A stretch of 64,000 nucleotides of DNA, taken from the NCBI GenBank assembly GCA_047967505.1, contig CM106540.1, one strand, 5' to 3'. Below are positions 33,112 to 43,965 of this stretch, piece after piece. The notes beneath the pieces are model-generated. The model had not been told where the DNA came from, made no database searches, and was given only the letters and a program-made list of their open reading frames with translations. The DNA comes from Dipteris shenzhenensis (Eukaryota > Polypodiophyta > Polypodiopsida > Gleicheniales). Each line of letters begins with the position of its first letter. Position 1 is the stretch's first letter. The translations under genes and the position numbers were made by a program.

Positions 33112-36100
33112 ATGATTTCTCTGTGGGCGACTTCGTTCTCTGCTACTGCTGACTCTTGTAGATTGCGAGATGGGGAGGGCTCTGGCAGCTGCAGCTGCAA
33201 CCATAGGAGCTCTATTGGCAGCCATAGCCCACCTTCGGCTTCCCCTCTCAGAAGCCCAACATTTTTGTATTTCCCAGGTCAAGGCAGGATCCATTGCCCT
33301 GCAGCAGGGCTGCAGAGCCCCGATGCTGTTAAAGATGCAGGTTTCAACCAACACGGCACCAAGCAGAGCGACAGAAACGAAGGTGACCTTTTTTTTTCCC
33401 CACTTCTTTGTGAGAATTGACTAAGTATGTAATAACGAATCACGAACCTGTGACGCAGGGGATGCATTGCCGACAGAGGAGTTGTGGCGAAAATTTTTCC
33501 ATGATCCGGCTCAGTGGTGGGACAGAAGGTTCAACAAGGTAAAAAATATATGTATTTGCGCTTCACGTTTGAAGTCCATTGACGATTATGGTAAACTAGC
33601 ACAATCACCTTATGTAGGCCTCGGTGTTTTATCTGCATTGGCCACATGCCTAATTGATGAACAACAACACAATATCTCGAAACATTTTGAGTAGGACCAG
33701 CAGGAATTTTATGCTAGTGTATCATCGGTTTTCAAGATATGACCATTTCTGTTGCTGTGACAGACAAATCGGAGATTGCCAGACTTTGTGCATAGTTCAA
33801 CAAAGGAAGCATTGTGGATCGATGGGTTGTTGAACCCGCCCTGGGTAGAAGCAAAATTAGCTGCGCTGGTTCAGGGTGAAGCACAACCTATTGAAGGAGT
33901 AAGATCATGGTACCTACAATGTTTTTCTTAGACTGGAATCCAAAGGTTTTCTGCACAAGACTTTGGACTCCTAAGGAATAGTTTTTTTCGCAATCAATGA
34001 AGCTCCAGATGAGCAATGAAAGGCCACGTTGACTTACGTATTTAATGCTGCAATTGTCTCTTAACCATGCAGTCGCCCAAGGATTGGTGGATCCTTTGGG
34101 TCTAGTAGTGATTTGACGAGACTATGTGAGGAGGGACATCTCGATGAAGCCATACAGATGGTGGATTTTATGCAGAAACATGGGATGTGCGTGCACACCA
34201 ACATTTTTCATTGTCTCCTGGATGGATGCATAAAGAAGCAAAACCTTGCAGCAGGCAGGGAAGTGCACCGCCTCATCTTGAAAAGCACCTTTGGTTCAAA
34301 TGTCTCTCTGATAAGAAAGTTAATACACATGTTTGCTTCCTGTGGAAGTTTGGTGGATGCAAACGAAGTGTTCAGCGAATTTCCTGAGCCTGATGTATAT
34401 ATGTGGAGTGCAATTATTTCAGCACATGCAAGGCTTGGAGAGAGTGAGCATGCTATACATCTGTATCACCAAATGAAATGGACAGATGTTAAAGCAGATG
34501 GACACTTGTTTGTTGCAATCCTTCAAGCATGTGCCAGGGCAGATGCACTGGCAGAGGGCATGCTGGTTCATCTGCACACAATTGAAAGTGGTTTCGAGCA
34601 GGTTGTGTTTGTTGGCAACACACTTATAGATATGTATGCCAAGTGTGGACGAATTAGGAATGGGCGCAGAGTTTTTCACAGACTGTCAGTACGCAACGTG
34701 GTGACATGGAATGCAATCATTGCAGGATGTGTCCACCAAGGTCATAGTGGAGAGGCACTTAAACTCTTCCAACAGATGCAAAATGATGGGATGAAGCCAA
34801 ACCAGACCACATTTGTTTCTATTTTGAAAGCATGCTCTGGAATGGGAGCGCTACATGAGGGCAAGAGCATACATGTCCATATTGTTGATTTGGGTTTTGA
34901 GTCAGAGTTATTTGTTGGGAGCACTCTCATTGATATGTATGCCAAATGTGAGGGCCTGGACTACACACAAAGGGTGTTTAACCGGTTGCAAAAGCGAAGT
35001 GTGGTAATGTGGAATGCAATGATTACAGGATATGCCCAGCATGGACATGGTCAGAAGGCTTTCCAACTTTTTCAGCAAATGCAACAGGAAGGTATGGAGC
35101 CAGACATTGTGACGTGGAGTGCCCTAATTGCAGGACATGCCCAGCATGGTCATGTAGAAGAATCCCTCCTAATTTTCCAGGAGATGGAACAGAAGGGCAT
35201 GATGTCTGACAATGCCACATTTGTCAGCGTTCTGAAAGCTTGTTCGAGCATGGCACTGCTAGATCAGGGAAATTTGATCCATGAATGTTTTTTGAAGAGG
35301 GGACACGAACAGGATGCCATTGTTGGGTCTGCGCTTGTCAACATGTATGCCAAGTGTGGAAGCCTTGAGGATGCACGGAGAGTATTTGATGAGTGGCCTG
35401 TTCGAAATGTGGTGACATGGAATGCAATGATTGCAGGATATGCTCAGCATGGGAATGATCAGGAGGCTCTCTATCTTTTCCAGCAAATGCAGCGGGAGGG
35501 CTTAAGGCCAAATAATGCGACATGGAATGCAAGGATAACAGGACATGCTCAGCATGGCCATGTCCAGGAGGCTTTTCAACTTTTTCAGCAAATGAAACAA
35601 GCTGGCTTGGACCCAGATAATGATACATATAGTTGTGTCCTGAAAGCATGCTCAAGTGTGTCTGCCATAGATGAGGGTAGGCTAATTCATGCTCACATTA
35701 TTAGAAGCAATACTGAGCTGGATATTGTCACTAGCAACTCCCTCATTGACATTTATCTGAGTTGTGGGTGCCTTGAGGATGCGGTCAGGGTTTTTGAGAC
35801 AATGCCAAGGAGAGATATGGCAACATGGAGTGCAATGATTGCAGGCTATGCTCAGCATGATCAGGGTCATGCAGCTCTCGAACTCTTTTGGCAAATGCAA
35901 CTGGGAGGCTTGGAGCCAAACGAGGTCACAGTCGTATGTGTGCTCAAAGCCTGTTCTAGCATACCAGCCCTAGACCATGGGAAGTGCGTTCACATTCAAA
36001 CCGTTGAAAGTGGTTGGGAGACACACCTTATTGTTGGAAATTCTCTCATAAACATGTATACAAAATGTGGGAGCCTTGCTGATGCACACACAGTGTTCAA

Positions 36101-37646
36101 AGGATTGCCTCAGCATGATGTGGTTACGTGGACATCAATGATTGCAGGATGTGTACAGGATGGACAGGACCAGGAGGCTCTGTTGCTTTTTATGCAAATG
36201 CAAGAAGCGGGTGTCATGCCCAATGATGTCACTCTTGTCTGCCTACTGAAAGCATGCTCCAATTTAAATTTGCTAGAGCAGGGCCGATGGTTGCATTCTC
36301 AGATAATAAAAACAGGATGTGCTACAAGTTTGTTTGTTGGAAACAGCCTCATTGACATGTATGCCAACTGTGGGAGCTTGAAAGATGCATGCATTGTTTT
36401 CAGGCATTTGCCAAAGCGAGATGTGGTGACATGGAATGCATTTATTGCAGGACATGCCCGGCATGAGGAAGGTGAGGAGGCTCTTCTACTTTTCCAGCAA
36501 ATGCAACAGGAGACAGTGGAGCCAGACTGTGTCACATTCATCAATATTCTGAAAGCGTGTTCTACCATTGCAGCACTATGTCAGGGCAAGTCAATTCATA
36601 GCCTTGTCATTGATAATGGTTTGGAGTCAGATGCCCTTATTTTGAGCACACTCATTAACATGTATGCTACGTGTGGAAGCCTTGGAAATGCAGAAATAGT
36701 TTTCAATAGATTGCCAAAACAAAGTGCATCCGCATGGAATGCTATAATGGCAGCATCTGCCCTCCATAGCAATTATAAGTTGACCCTCCGGTATTACAAA
36801 GACATGCAACAAGGAGGAGTGAAACCAGATGATTCTACATTTGTTTCTCTCTTCTGTGCATGCAGTCATGTAGGCCTTGTGCATAAAGGCTTTTCGCACT
36901 TCAAGTCAATGACAGAATACCACAAAATTACACCAAAACTTGACCATTATAACTGCTTAGTTGACCTCCTTGGCCGTGCAGGTTGGTCGGAAGAGGCAGA
37001 AGATCTACTTGAAACCATGCATTTTCAATTGAATACCGTTGGCTGGACATCTTTGCTCACTCATTGCAGAACATATGGTGATGTGGGCCTAGGAAGACGA
37101 TGCTTTGATTGCCTGATGGCAATGAAACACAGAAGTGCTTCAGGGTATGTGCTTATGTCGCAGGTGTATGCTCAAGCTTCTATGCAGGACGATGCTGACA
37201 GAATAGAAGAGTTGAGAATTTATGCTGAAGCTTGGAAGAAGCCAGGCAAAGCTTTTATTGAAGTTGATAATAAGGTACATGCTTTTGTTGTGGGAGACAA
37301 AAGCCATGCCCAAATCCATGAAATATATGCAAAGCTAGAAAGGCTTAGTTTGCGAATGGATCAGGGTGGCCACATGGCACGAATGGGACTGACAGCATCA
37401 ATGGTAGATGAGATCAAGGAAGATGCTGTGAGTACACACTGTGAGAAATTGGCCATTGCTTTTGGCCTTATTAGCACACCTCAAGGTACACCTATTCGAA
37501 TAGTGAAGAATCTTCGGGTGTGTACAAAATGCCACAATGTGGCTAAGTTAATCAGCAAGATAGAACGACGAGAAATAGTAGTAACAGACTCATATCGAGT
37601 ACATCGATTCAACAATGGGACATGCTCTTGCCATGATTTTTTCTAA
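33112..37646 (+). CDS. PPR-DYW organellar RNA-editing factor with N-terminal PDF-like motif
   Basis: Exons inferred at 33112-33382, 33459-33538, 33764-33909 and 34073-37646; introns are GT-AG and the joined frame has no stop (about 1356 residues). The start is the first in-frame ATG after a stop. Residues 1-90 are Ser/Arg-rich, like a transit peptide. Residues 100-145 (LWRKFFHDPAQWWDRRFNK, then LPDFVHSSTKEALWIDG and NPPWV) resemble the PDF motif of organellar single-stranded-DNA-binding proteins. From 180 follow about 26 PPR units in P-L-S order, eight with a VVTWNAMI-type strand. The E region and PG box (PGKAFIEV) precede a DYW domain with HCE (1288-1290), CTKC (1316-1319) and CSC; it ends HDFF, not GDYW. 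Expected role: sequence-specific C-to-U editing in plastid or mitochondrion. The third donor is uncertain (see findings). Only the 34113-37646 part is certain without transcripts. Confidence 0.85.
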
Positions 37647-39145
37647 TGGGCGAGTGCATGTCTGCAAAGCTAAAGTAGAAGGACAGTGCTTTACATACCC
37701 AGCTCAGGTGGTCTGTTCACAGAGTCTTAAGATAGAAGGAGCCACAGGGCTTTCTGTGTTGCCTCAGGCCCAGAATGTGGTTTACCTTTGTAGCTGAAGA
37801 AGCATTTCAGGTTTCCATGGAGCTGTAGCTGGAGGTATGCCAGGCCAAGTGAACATGGCCAAATGACAGACAAGCATTGCTTTCTGGAATACCCCTAAGG
37901 CCTTGGGGATTGAAGATAGGCACCATGTTGAATAATTGGCGCTCTCTAGTGCATTGAGTCTCCGTGAGTGAGGTAAACTATGTGGACAAAGCTGAGCAAA
38001 AGCATTGGCTTTTAACACACTAGATGCCACAAAAATCCTCGTAACCTAGACTCTGGGCCTACACCTTATGGACCAAATCTTGATGAGCCTGCATGCTTGA
38101 CATCAGTTGATTGATTTGTTGATATACACAATCTTTTGAGTCGCATTGATGAGATGCAATTGGTGGAAGAAGATGGGATTGATGAAGCCAGTGTTCATTG
38201 TGGAATTGGAATCACCAATAGGTGTCTTTCATAACATTCAGTTCAAGTAATAGGAAATAAGGGGATATGGTACAATGAGCTAGACTGAAGATTACCTAAG
38301 CTGTTCTCCATGGTCATTTCAACTGAAGTAATGCTTTTACTGAGCCTGTGATGCTCACATGAAAATTTATCTGCAACGCCTCAACTTGATTTTCTTAGTT
38401 TGATCTGCTCAGATGTATAACTCGATTGCTAAGGGTTCTACCCTGCAGTTCCCGGATTTTTGTGGTCGTTAGGATCTCTCTTTAAATCCACTTGTGAAAA
38501 GAAAGGAAGCAAATCAGGTTGCCAATCAAAGCTGACAAGCTTTTGGAAGGAATGAAATGACTTGGGGCAGCAGCTCCCCTGAAAGCTCGAGCTGCGAGAG
38601 AGCTCCTGCAGAGTTTTCCTTGTGGACTTCCTCAAGGTGTGTATAGGCAGAGGAGACTGAGAAGTCAATCACAGAAGACGGGATGGGTGACATGATGGTA
38701 GATAGCTCAGAACTTCCACTAGTTAGATAGATGAGGGAGGCCATACTTGATGCCTCACTTTGAGAAATGATCATAGCACAAATCGTGTTTGTGGGGTCTC
38801 TTAAAAGAAAAAGTGGCCTTCTTCTGGGCTGCCTCGAATGTAAACAAAAACAATTATATAGCTCAAATCCCCTCCTCTTAACTGGCAGGAGGGCCTCGGA
38901 CACCCTCCTAAACAGGTTAAAAATCCAGACAGACATTCAGGAGAAAAGCAACCTTGATATAGGAAGGTAGTGGGCACATATATATCAGACGAGTTCATGT
39001 GACGTGTCCATTCCTGCTGACATTGTAGAAAGGAAAACTGAGAATGTTAAGGCCCAATATTTAATGTATGTGTTCGTGTCTGCACATATGTTGTAACAGG
39101 AGCCGGGTAACCACAAAGCACAAAGTTATCTCATATAAAATTGTG
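37647..39145. other. PPR 3' flank; no second gene recognised
   Basis: It should hold the PPR 3' UTR and polyadenylation site; I see no unambiguous signal. A 136-codon minus-strand frame (38526-38936) has mixed composition but no domain or neighbour supporting it. LINE 1 starts at about 39150. Confidence 0.4.
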
Positions 39146-39149
39146 GCTA

Positions 39150-40565
39150 AGAGATGTCAGGCCATACACACGGTTTTCCACCTTCTTGGAGTACCACCAC
39201 TATTGTGCCGATACACAAAACCGGGGACCTATGGAGACGGGGAACTATCGGACCCTTATGATTGGCCACACTGTGGCCAAGATTTATGGATCAGTTCTAG
39301 AGAGGGAACTCAGCAGTCATACAAAGGCTCGGGAGCAGCGGGCACTAGGACAGGCAAGATTCCAGAGACATCACTCTACCCTAGATCACATCTTCACTCT
39401 CAGGGCTATCATTGAGGAGGTGAGGTCTAGACACTAGAAAGTCTACACATGCTTTGTAGACTTTCGGAAGGCTTTTGACACTGTCCCACGATCCCACATG
39501 ATCAGGATGTTACAAGAGCTGCAGATTCTAGAGACACTGATATAGGGGGTGATGAGCCTGTATGAGTCAGTTAGAGGCAGAGTTCGTCCCCCCGGTGGCC
39601 TATTAGATTGGGTTGAGAGTACAATCGGAGTGAAGCAGGGTTGCCCCCTCTCACCAACTCTCTTGGATGAGATCACCTCTTTCATAGACCGCCTAGGAGG
39701 CGAAGGATCACTATTGGCCAATCTCATGATACAGATATTGCTATACGTTGATGACACAGTCCTCATCTCATCCTCAGCAGAGGGGCTGCAGAGACACTTG
39801 GAGGCCCTAGAGGTGTTCTGTAGAGAGAGAGACCTAACAGTCAACCTTGGGAAGACCAAGGTTATGGTCTTCAACATCTCACATGCAGTAATCCGACGAC
39901 TTAGTTTCACTTATCGAGCCGAGTCAGTGGAGATAGTGCAGTCCTACACGTATTTGGGAATAGTCTTCATAGGACTCCTTTTCACTATGACACAAGCAGT
40001 CCAGGCACGACTCACACAGGGACGGGGTGCTTTGGCCCGATTGGAGAGACAGTGTTTCCAGGCACACTTTCAAGATCCACCGACGAAGTGCTGGCTTTTC
40101 GATACGCTAGTGCGATTGACTGCCATGTATCCAGCACCCTTCTGGGGATGTGATCTACCGATAGCAGTGTGGAAGAGATTTGAGCGGCTACAGGGGATCA
40201 TGGGATCTAGGATGAATCGGAGCAAGCCCTCAGTCCCACATGAGATAGTACAGGCAGAGTTCGCCATGACACCACTACAGATTGATGCCATCTTTTAGAC
40301 AGTGACTTTCATCCATAGAGTCTGGGACTTACCTCACTGGAGACTATCGAGGTTGGCTCTGGAGTCATCCAAGCGACTAGCTGAGGGTGGGGCGGACACA
40401 TGGTATGCACGTATATCCACATGGTTTGCTGTATTCAGATGGACGTGCTCCCCCCCTTTCAGTATAGTTTGGATGCATCCCCTAAGTTGACCCCGCAAGA
40501 TGAGATTACTCGTATCATATGGTTAGAACTTCTCCAGCTCCACATGTCTCGAGCTTGGGGGGAGA
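39150..40565 (+). pseudogene. LINE 1: truncated non-LTR reverse transcriptase
   Basis: Plus-strand blocks in order: METGNYRTLMIGHTVAKIYG, then LERELSSHTKAREQRALGQA (RT entry), RAIIEEVRSR, stop, KVYTCFVDFRKAFDTVPRSH, stop near 39543, STIGVKQGCPLSPTLLDEIT, ILLYVDDTVLISSSAEGLQR (catalytic YVDD), NLGKTKVMVF, YTYLGIVF. The post-RT part reads RLALESSKRLAEGGADTWYA, then FQYSLDASPKLTPQDEITRI and LLQLHMSRAW. 39549-40298 is open for 249 codons. Endonuclease is absent, so it is 5'-truncated. At about 40565 it abuts LINE 2 without a clear tail or target duplication. Inactive, with three stops. Confidence 0.9.
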
Positions 40566-41442
40566 CCAGGAGCTCCCCACCAAGACACAGTTCTATCATG
40601 ACCATTTCCTGAATGTCATCAGAAAGAGAGGCCAAGGAGGAGTAGCATGCATGATCCAAGAACACTTGGCAGAAAAAATCAGCATGTACAGAGCTGATAA
40701 ATACAAGAGGTTTACTTTCTATGCCCGGAATGGAATAGATTCAAGTGAGGCATTTGAATCACTATGCCTAGATATTGCAAAACTGAAAGAACTAGGCAAG
40801 GTAATAGTCATGGGAGACCTCAATGCTAGAATTGGACAGTTGCAATTTCAACCTATCATGCACAATGAATTGGACAAAGAAGATGCAATTGAAATAGATG
40901 CCTTATGGCACAGGATTTCAGAAGATGATCAATCAATGCACAAGGAAGAGCACTCCGGTGTATGATGAATGGACTGCACATGCCAGTTTTGAATGGGATG
41001 CAACTCTTTCCAAGGACTGACAAGATAGACATGTTTCTCCACCAGCGGGGGACACAGTGTCCTAGACTATGCCTTGGCACATGTCAATGCTCTACATGAC
41101 ATAGAAACTTTCATGATAGGAGAAAAATATCCTGAGTCAGACCATCTCCCAATATGGATGACTCTTGGTATCCACATTGAAACAGAAGTGTAGAAATTTG
41201 CGGCCAATTCAAGAGGCTTCCGAATAGATCAACACAGGCAGAAAGAATATGCCATCACACTGGATGCAAAGCTGAATGCAGTGGCAATCACACCTACATG
41301 GGAAGCCCTCAGAGAAGCTGTCCTCGACACCGCAACACAGGTTTTTGGAGCAATTCCTCCAGACAGAAAGAAGATACATAAAGGGCTGCCATGTAAGAAA
41401 TGGTATGATGATGAATGCAAGAAACTACGCAATGAGCTGAAA

Positions 41443-41916
41443 CATATTTCTGATGCAAACCTCTACAAATAGAAGGAGAAGCAATACAATGCTCTCACGA
41501 GGAAGAAAAAAAGAAATCACATTCTGGAAAGGGAAAAATCTAATTTGCTCACCTTCATCAAGAATCCCAGAAAAGGGTGGAAACAGGTTAGGGGGCCGAA
41601 GAGAAAGGTCATGGGAAATATCTCAGATGAGGAAATGCTTGAGTATGTTATTATCAGACTCTACAACCATGCCAATGAAACATATTTTTGATGCAAACCT
41701 CTACAGACAAAAGGAGAAGCAATACAATGCCCTCATGAGGAAGAAAAAAAGAAATCACATTCTGGAAAGGGGAAAATCTGATTTGCTCACCTTCATCAAG
41801 AATCCCAGAAAAGGGTGGAAACGGGTTAAGGGGCCGAAGAAAAAGGTCATGGGAAATATCTCAGATGAGGAAATGCTTGAGTATGTTATCAGACTCTACA
41901 ACCATGCCAATGCAAT
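41443..41916 (+). repeat. 238-bp tandem duplication inside LINE 2
   Basis: 41443-41680 and 41681-about 41916 are about 93% identical. Both read KEKQYNAL.RKKKRNHILER, LLTFIKNPRKGWK, then GNISDEEMLEYV. The duplication carries the stretch between linker and RT twice. Confidence 0.93.
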
Positions 41917-42005
41917 CGAAATGGGAAATGAAGAAATGTCATATGCCTCAGTCAACCCTTTCACTTTTGAGGACATTGCAGCCTTATTGAAAAAGATGGC
42001 AAATG

Positions 42006-42018
42006 GAAAGGCCTCTGA
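42006..42018. repeat. Target-site duplication of LINE 3 (left)
   Basis: GAAAGGCCTCTGA, identical to 48349-48361. Thirteen bp is typical for LINE target-primed insertion. Confidence 0.93.
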
Positions 42019-42029
42019 TTTGCTCGCTG

Positions 42030-42500
42030 CTACTGCTCCCTGCTCGTCCTGCTGCCCTCTCCTCAACTCCCCTCCTTGCTGCTTCCTCCCTTCCCTCCCT
42101 TCCTACCTGCTGCCCTTCCCTTCCTCTCTCCTTCCCCCCCGTGCTGCTGTTGCGCTACTTCCCCCCGCGCTGCTGTTGTGCTACCCCTCTCCTGCGCTGC
42201 TGTTGCGCTATCCCCCCCCCGCGTTGCTATCTGCACTGCCCCCCTCGCGCTGTTGCCTACGCTGCTGCTCCCGCGTCCCCCCCTTCCCTCTCCTCCTCTC
42301 CCCCCCTCCTCTCCTCCCCTCCCTCTCTCCTCTTCACTCCTTCCCCTCTCCTCCTGCTGTCCCTTTCCCTTCTCTCACTTGCTGCCCTCCCTCTCCCCCC
42401 TTCCAGCTCCCCCCTTCTTCAACCTCCCTCCTCCTTCAACCTACCCCCTTCTTCTTCTGACTTGCTCTCTCTCCTCTCTCCCTCCTTCCTTCACCCTCTC
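42030..42500 (+). promoter_or_regulatory. CT-rich 5' region of LINE 3 (likely 5' UTR/promoter)
   Basis: About 470 bp of C/T-rich DNA with repeated GCGCTGCTGTTGTGCTA-like units at 42150-42230. It sits where a LINE internal promoter would be. Its long proline/serine frames are compositional. Confidence 0.55.
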
Positions 42501-42603
42501 CCTTCAGGTGTACCCCCGTTTTTTGGGGGTCTCCTGGGCATTAGGAAAGCGGACGAAGTTTCTTTTTTGTGTTTGAGTGGGCCTTCCCCACCTCGATTGA
42601 CGA

Positions 42604-43462
42604 ATGGGCACTCGTTCATTCAATCCGTTATCGCACACACCAGCCGTGAGAACCGTCACATTTTCAAAAGACGAGCTGCAGCAGGACTTGGAGCATGAGT
42701 GTTCCACGACTCTCTTCGCACGCGTCTTTGGTTCACACCCCTCCAGATCGCAGGCTAGAGATTGGATGCTTGCAACGCTTCCCCAGGAGCTTGTCCCCCA
42801 CCTTAAGGATGTTTGTTTGTTGGGACGAGGTTTCTTTCAGGTGTGCCTAGATTCCCCGGACGTCACGAGAGACTTGCTACAGGCTAGGTTTCTATTTCTA
42901 GGCTACAGGAGGATTTTTTTGTTTCCCTTTCAACTGGGGCTTTGACCGAGTTGAAGAGGACAAGCAGGGAGTTTCTATTTTCATCAGGTTCCCTGGTCTC
43001 CCCTTAGTTTATCACCGGCTTCTTTCAGTTATTGGCAAGAGGTTTGGTGTGGTAGTAGAGATCCCTCCTCTTCCTGGCGAGCCCTCTTCGGCTGCTGAGG
43101 CGGTCAGGATGGATGGGGTACCCAGGGTTAGCGTAATTGTTTAGGACCCTAATATTTCAGAGGACCACATCATGCTACAGCGACCCGATGGGTCATTCTT
43201 CCACCAGAGATTTGAGGTTGCAGGTCGGCAGGACCAGTGCAGGATTTGCAGATCCTCGGGGCAATTCGCTAGAGATTGCCCAAAGAAGAAAAAGAGGCCC
43301 AGAAAGCAGCTCGTACTAGCTTATGACAGAGAGCAGGAGCAAGACCTATCGCTCCACAGGCACCGCCTCAGACACGAGCTCCCCCTCCTCCTAGGGTTGC
43401 TCGAGTCCCTCCTGCATCCCGCACCACCTCTGGCCCACGGTGGGTTAGGCCCTCTACTTTAG
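42604..43462 (+). pseudogene. LINE 3 ORF1 (DUF4283-like plus zinc knuckle)
   Basis: Begins MGTRSFNPLSHTPAVRTVTF and continues LFARVFGSHPSRSQARDWML and GRGFFQVCLDSPDVTRDLLQ, the N-terminal half of a DUF4283-like domain. A frameshift near 42940 leads to DKQGVSIFIRFPGLPLVYHR, then GKRFGVVVEIPP. An in-frame TAG lies near 43142. At about 43235-43280 is CRICRSSGQFARDC, a zinc knuckle in which the usual histidine is glutamine. Basic KKKKRPRKQ follows. ORF1 proteins bind RNA and coat the element transcript. The breaks and altered knuckle indicate loss of function. Confidence 0.85.
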
Positions 43463-43965
43463 ATCATACTTCCACCGCTTCAGAGGCATTTCCCTTGGAG
43501 CCTCGGGAGGCTAACGCCTTGGAGCCTAATGTTCAGGAGCCTTCTTCCACTCCACCTCAGAATCAGGCTGTACCTTCCTCAGCAGCCCAGGTTGTTGGCA
43601 CCTCATCCGCAGCACTTCTTGATCAGGACCTAGTATAGGTGTCTCCTTCCGTGGATAGAGGGAAGGGGGTCTTACATTCTCTCCCTGCTTTGGTAGGAAT
43701 CTCCTCGAACCCCCTCCCTAGGACTGGCTCAGTGGAACTCATTTTTCGCTCCTGAGGACCTCTCTAACCTCCCAGATGATGATTTTATACCTTCCACTTT
43801 TGGAGAGCCAGTTATCGGCATCCCTATTGAGAGATATTTCTCTCTCTCACCTATGGACTTTCCTCCCCTTGGACCTCATGTATATGGCAGGAGGTCAGCT
43901 CCGGTGGAGGGTTCTTTTTTCGCCACCAGGTCAGGTAAGGTATTCCGACCCGCTTCCTCCTGCTG

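Larger units (their letters stand above)
40570..42018 (+). pseudogene. LINE 2, 5' part: endonuclease and linker to RT
   Basis: After a truncated start, LPTKTQFYHDHFLNVIRKRG, then QGGVACMIQEHLAEKISMYR and LGKVIVMGDLNARIGQ (endonuclease GDLNAR motif) identify a LINE endonuclease. Further on are RTDKIDMFLHQRG, WEALREAVLDTATQVFGAIP and KKWYDDECKKLRNELKHI, the linker before RT. A 238-bp tandem duplication follows. The part ends AALLKKMANGKASD at 42018, where LINE 3 is inserted. Coding resumes at 48349. Several stops and frameshifts are present. Confidence 0.87.

Noticed and set aside
33170-33424. Alternative first exon of the PPR gene (MGRALAAAAATIG frame)
   Set aside because: At the 33382/33459 splice its phase does not join to the PDF-like exon, whereas the 33112 frame does.
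38526-38936. 136-codon minus-strand frame after the PPR gene
   Set aside because: No domain, no homologue I recognise, no supporting neighbour.
42003-42698. 231-codon plus-strand frame and its shifted partners
   Set aside because: CT-rich 5' region of LINE 3; composition explains the openness.
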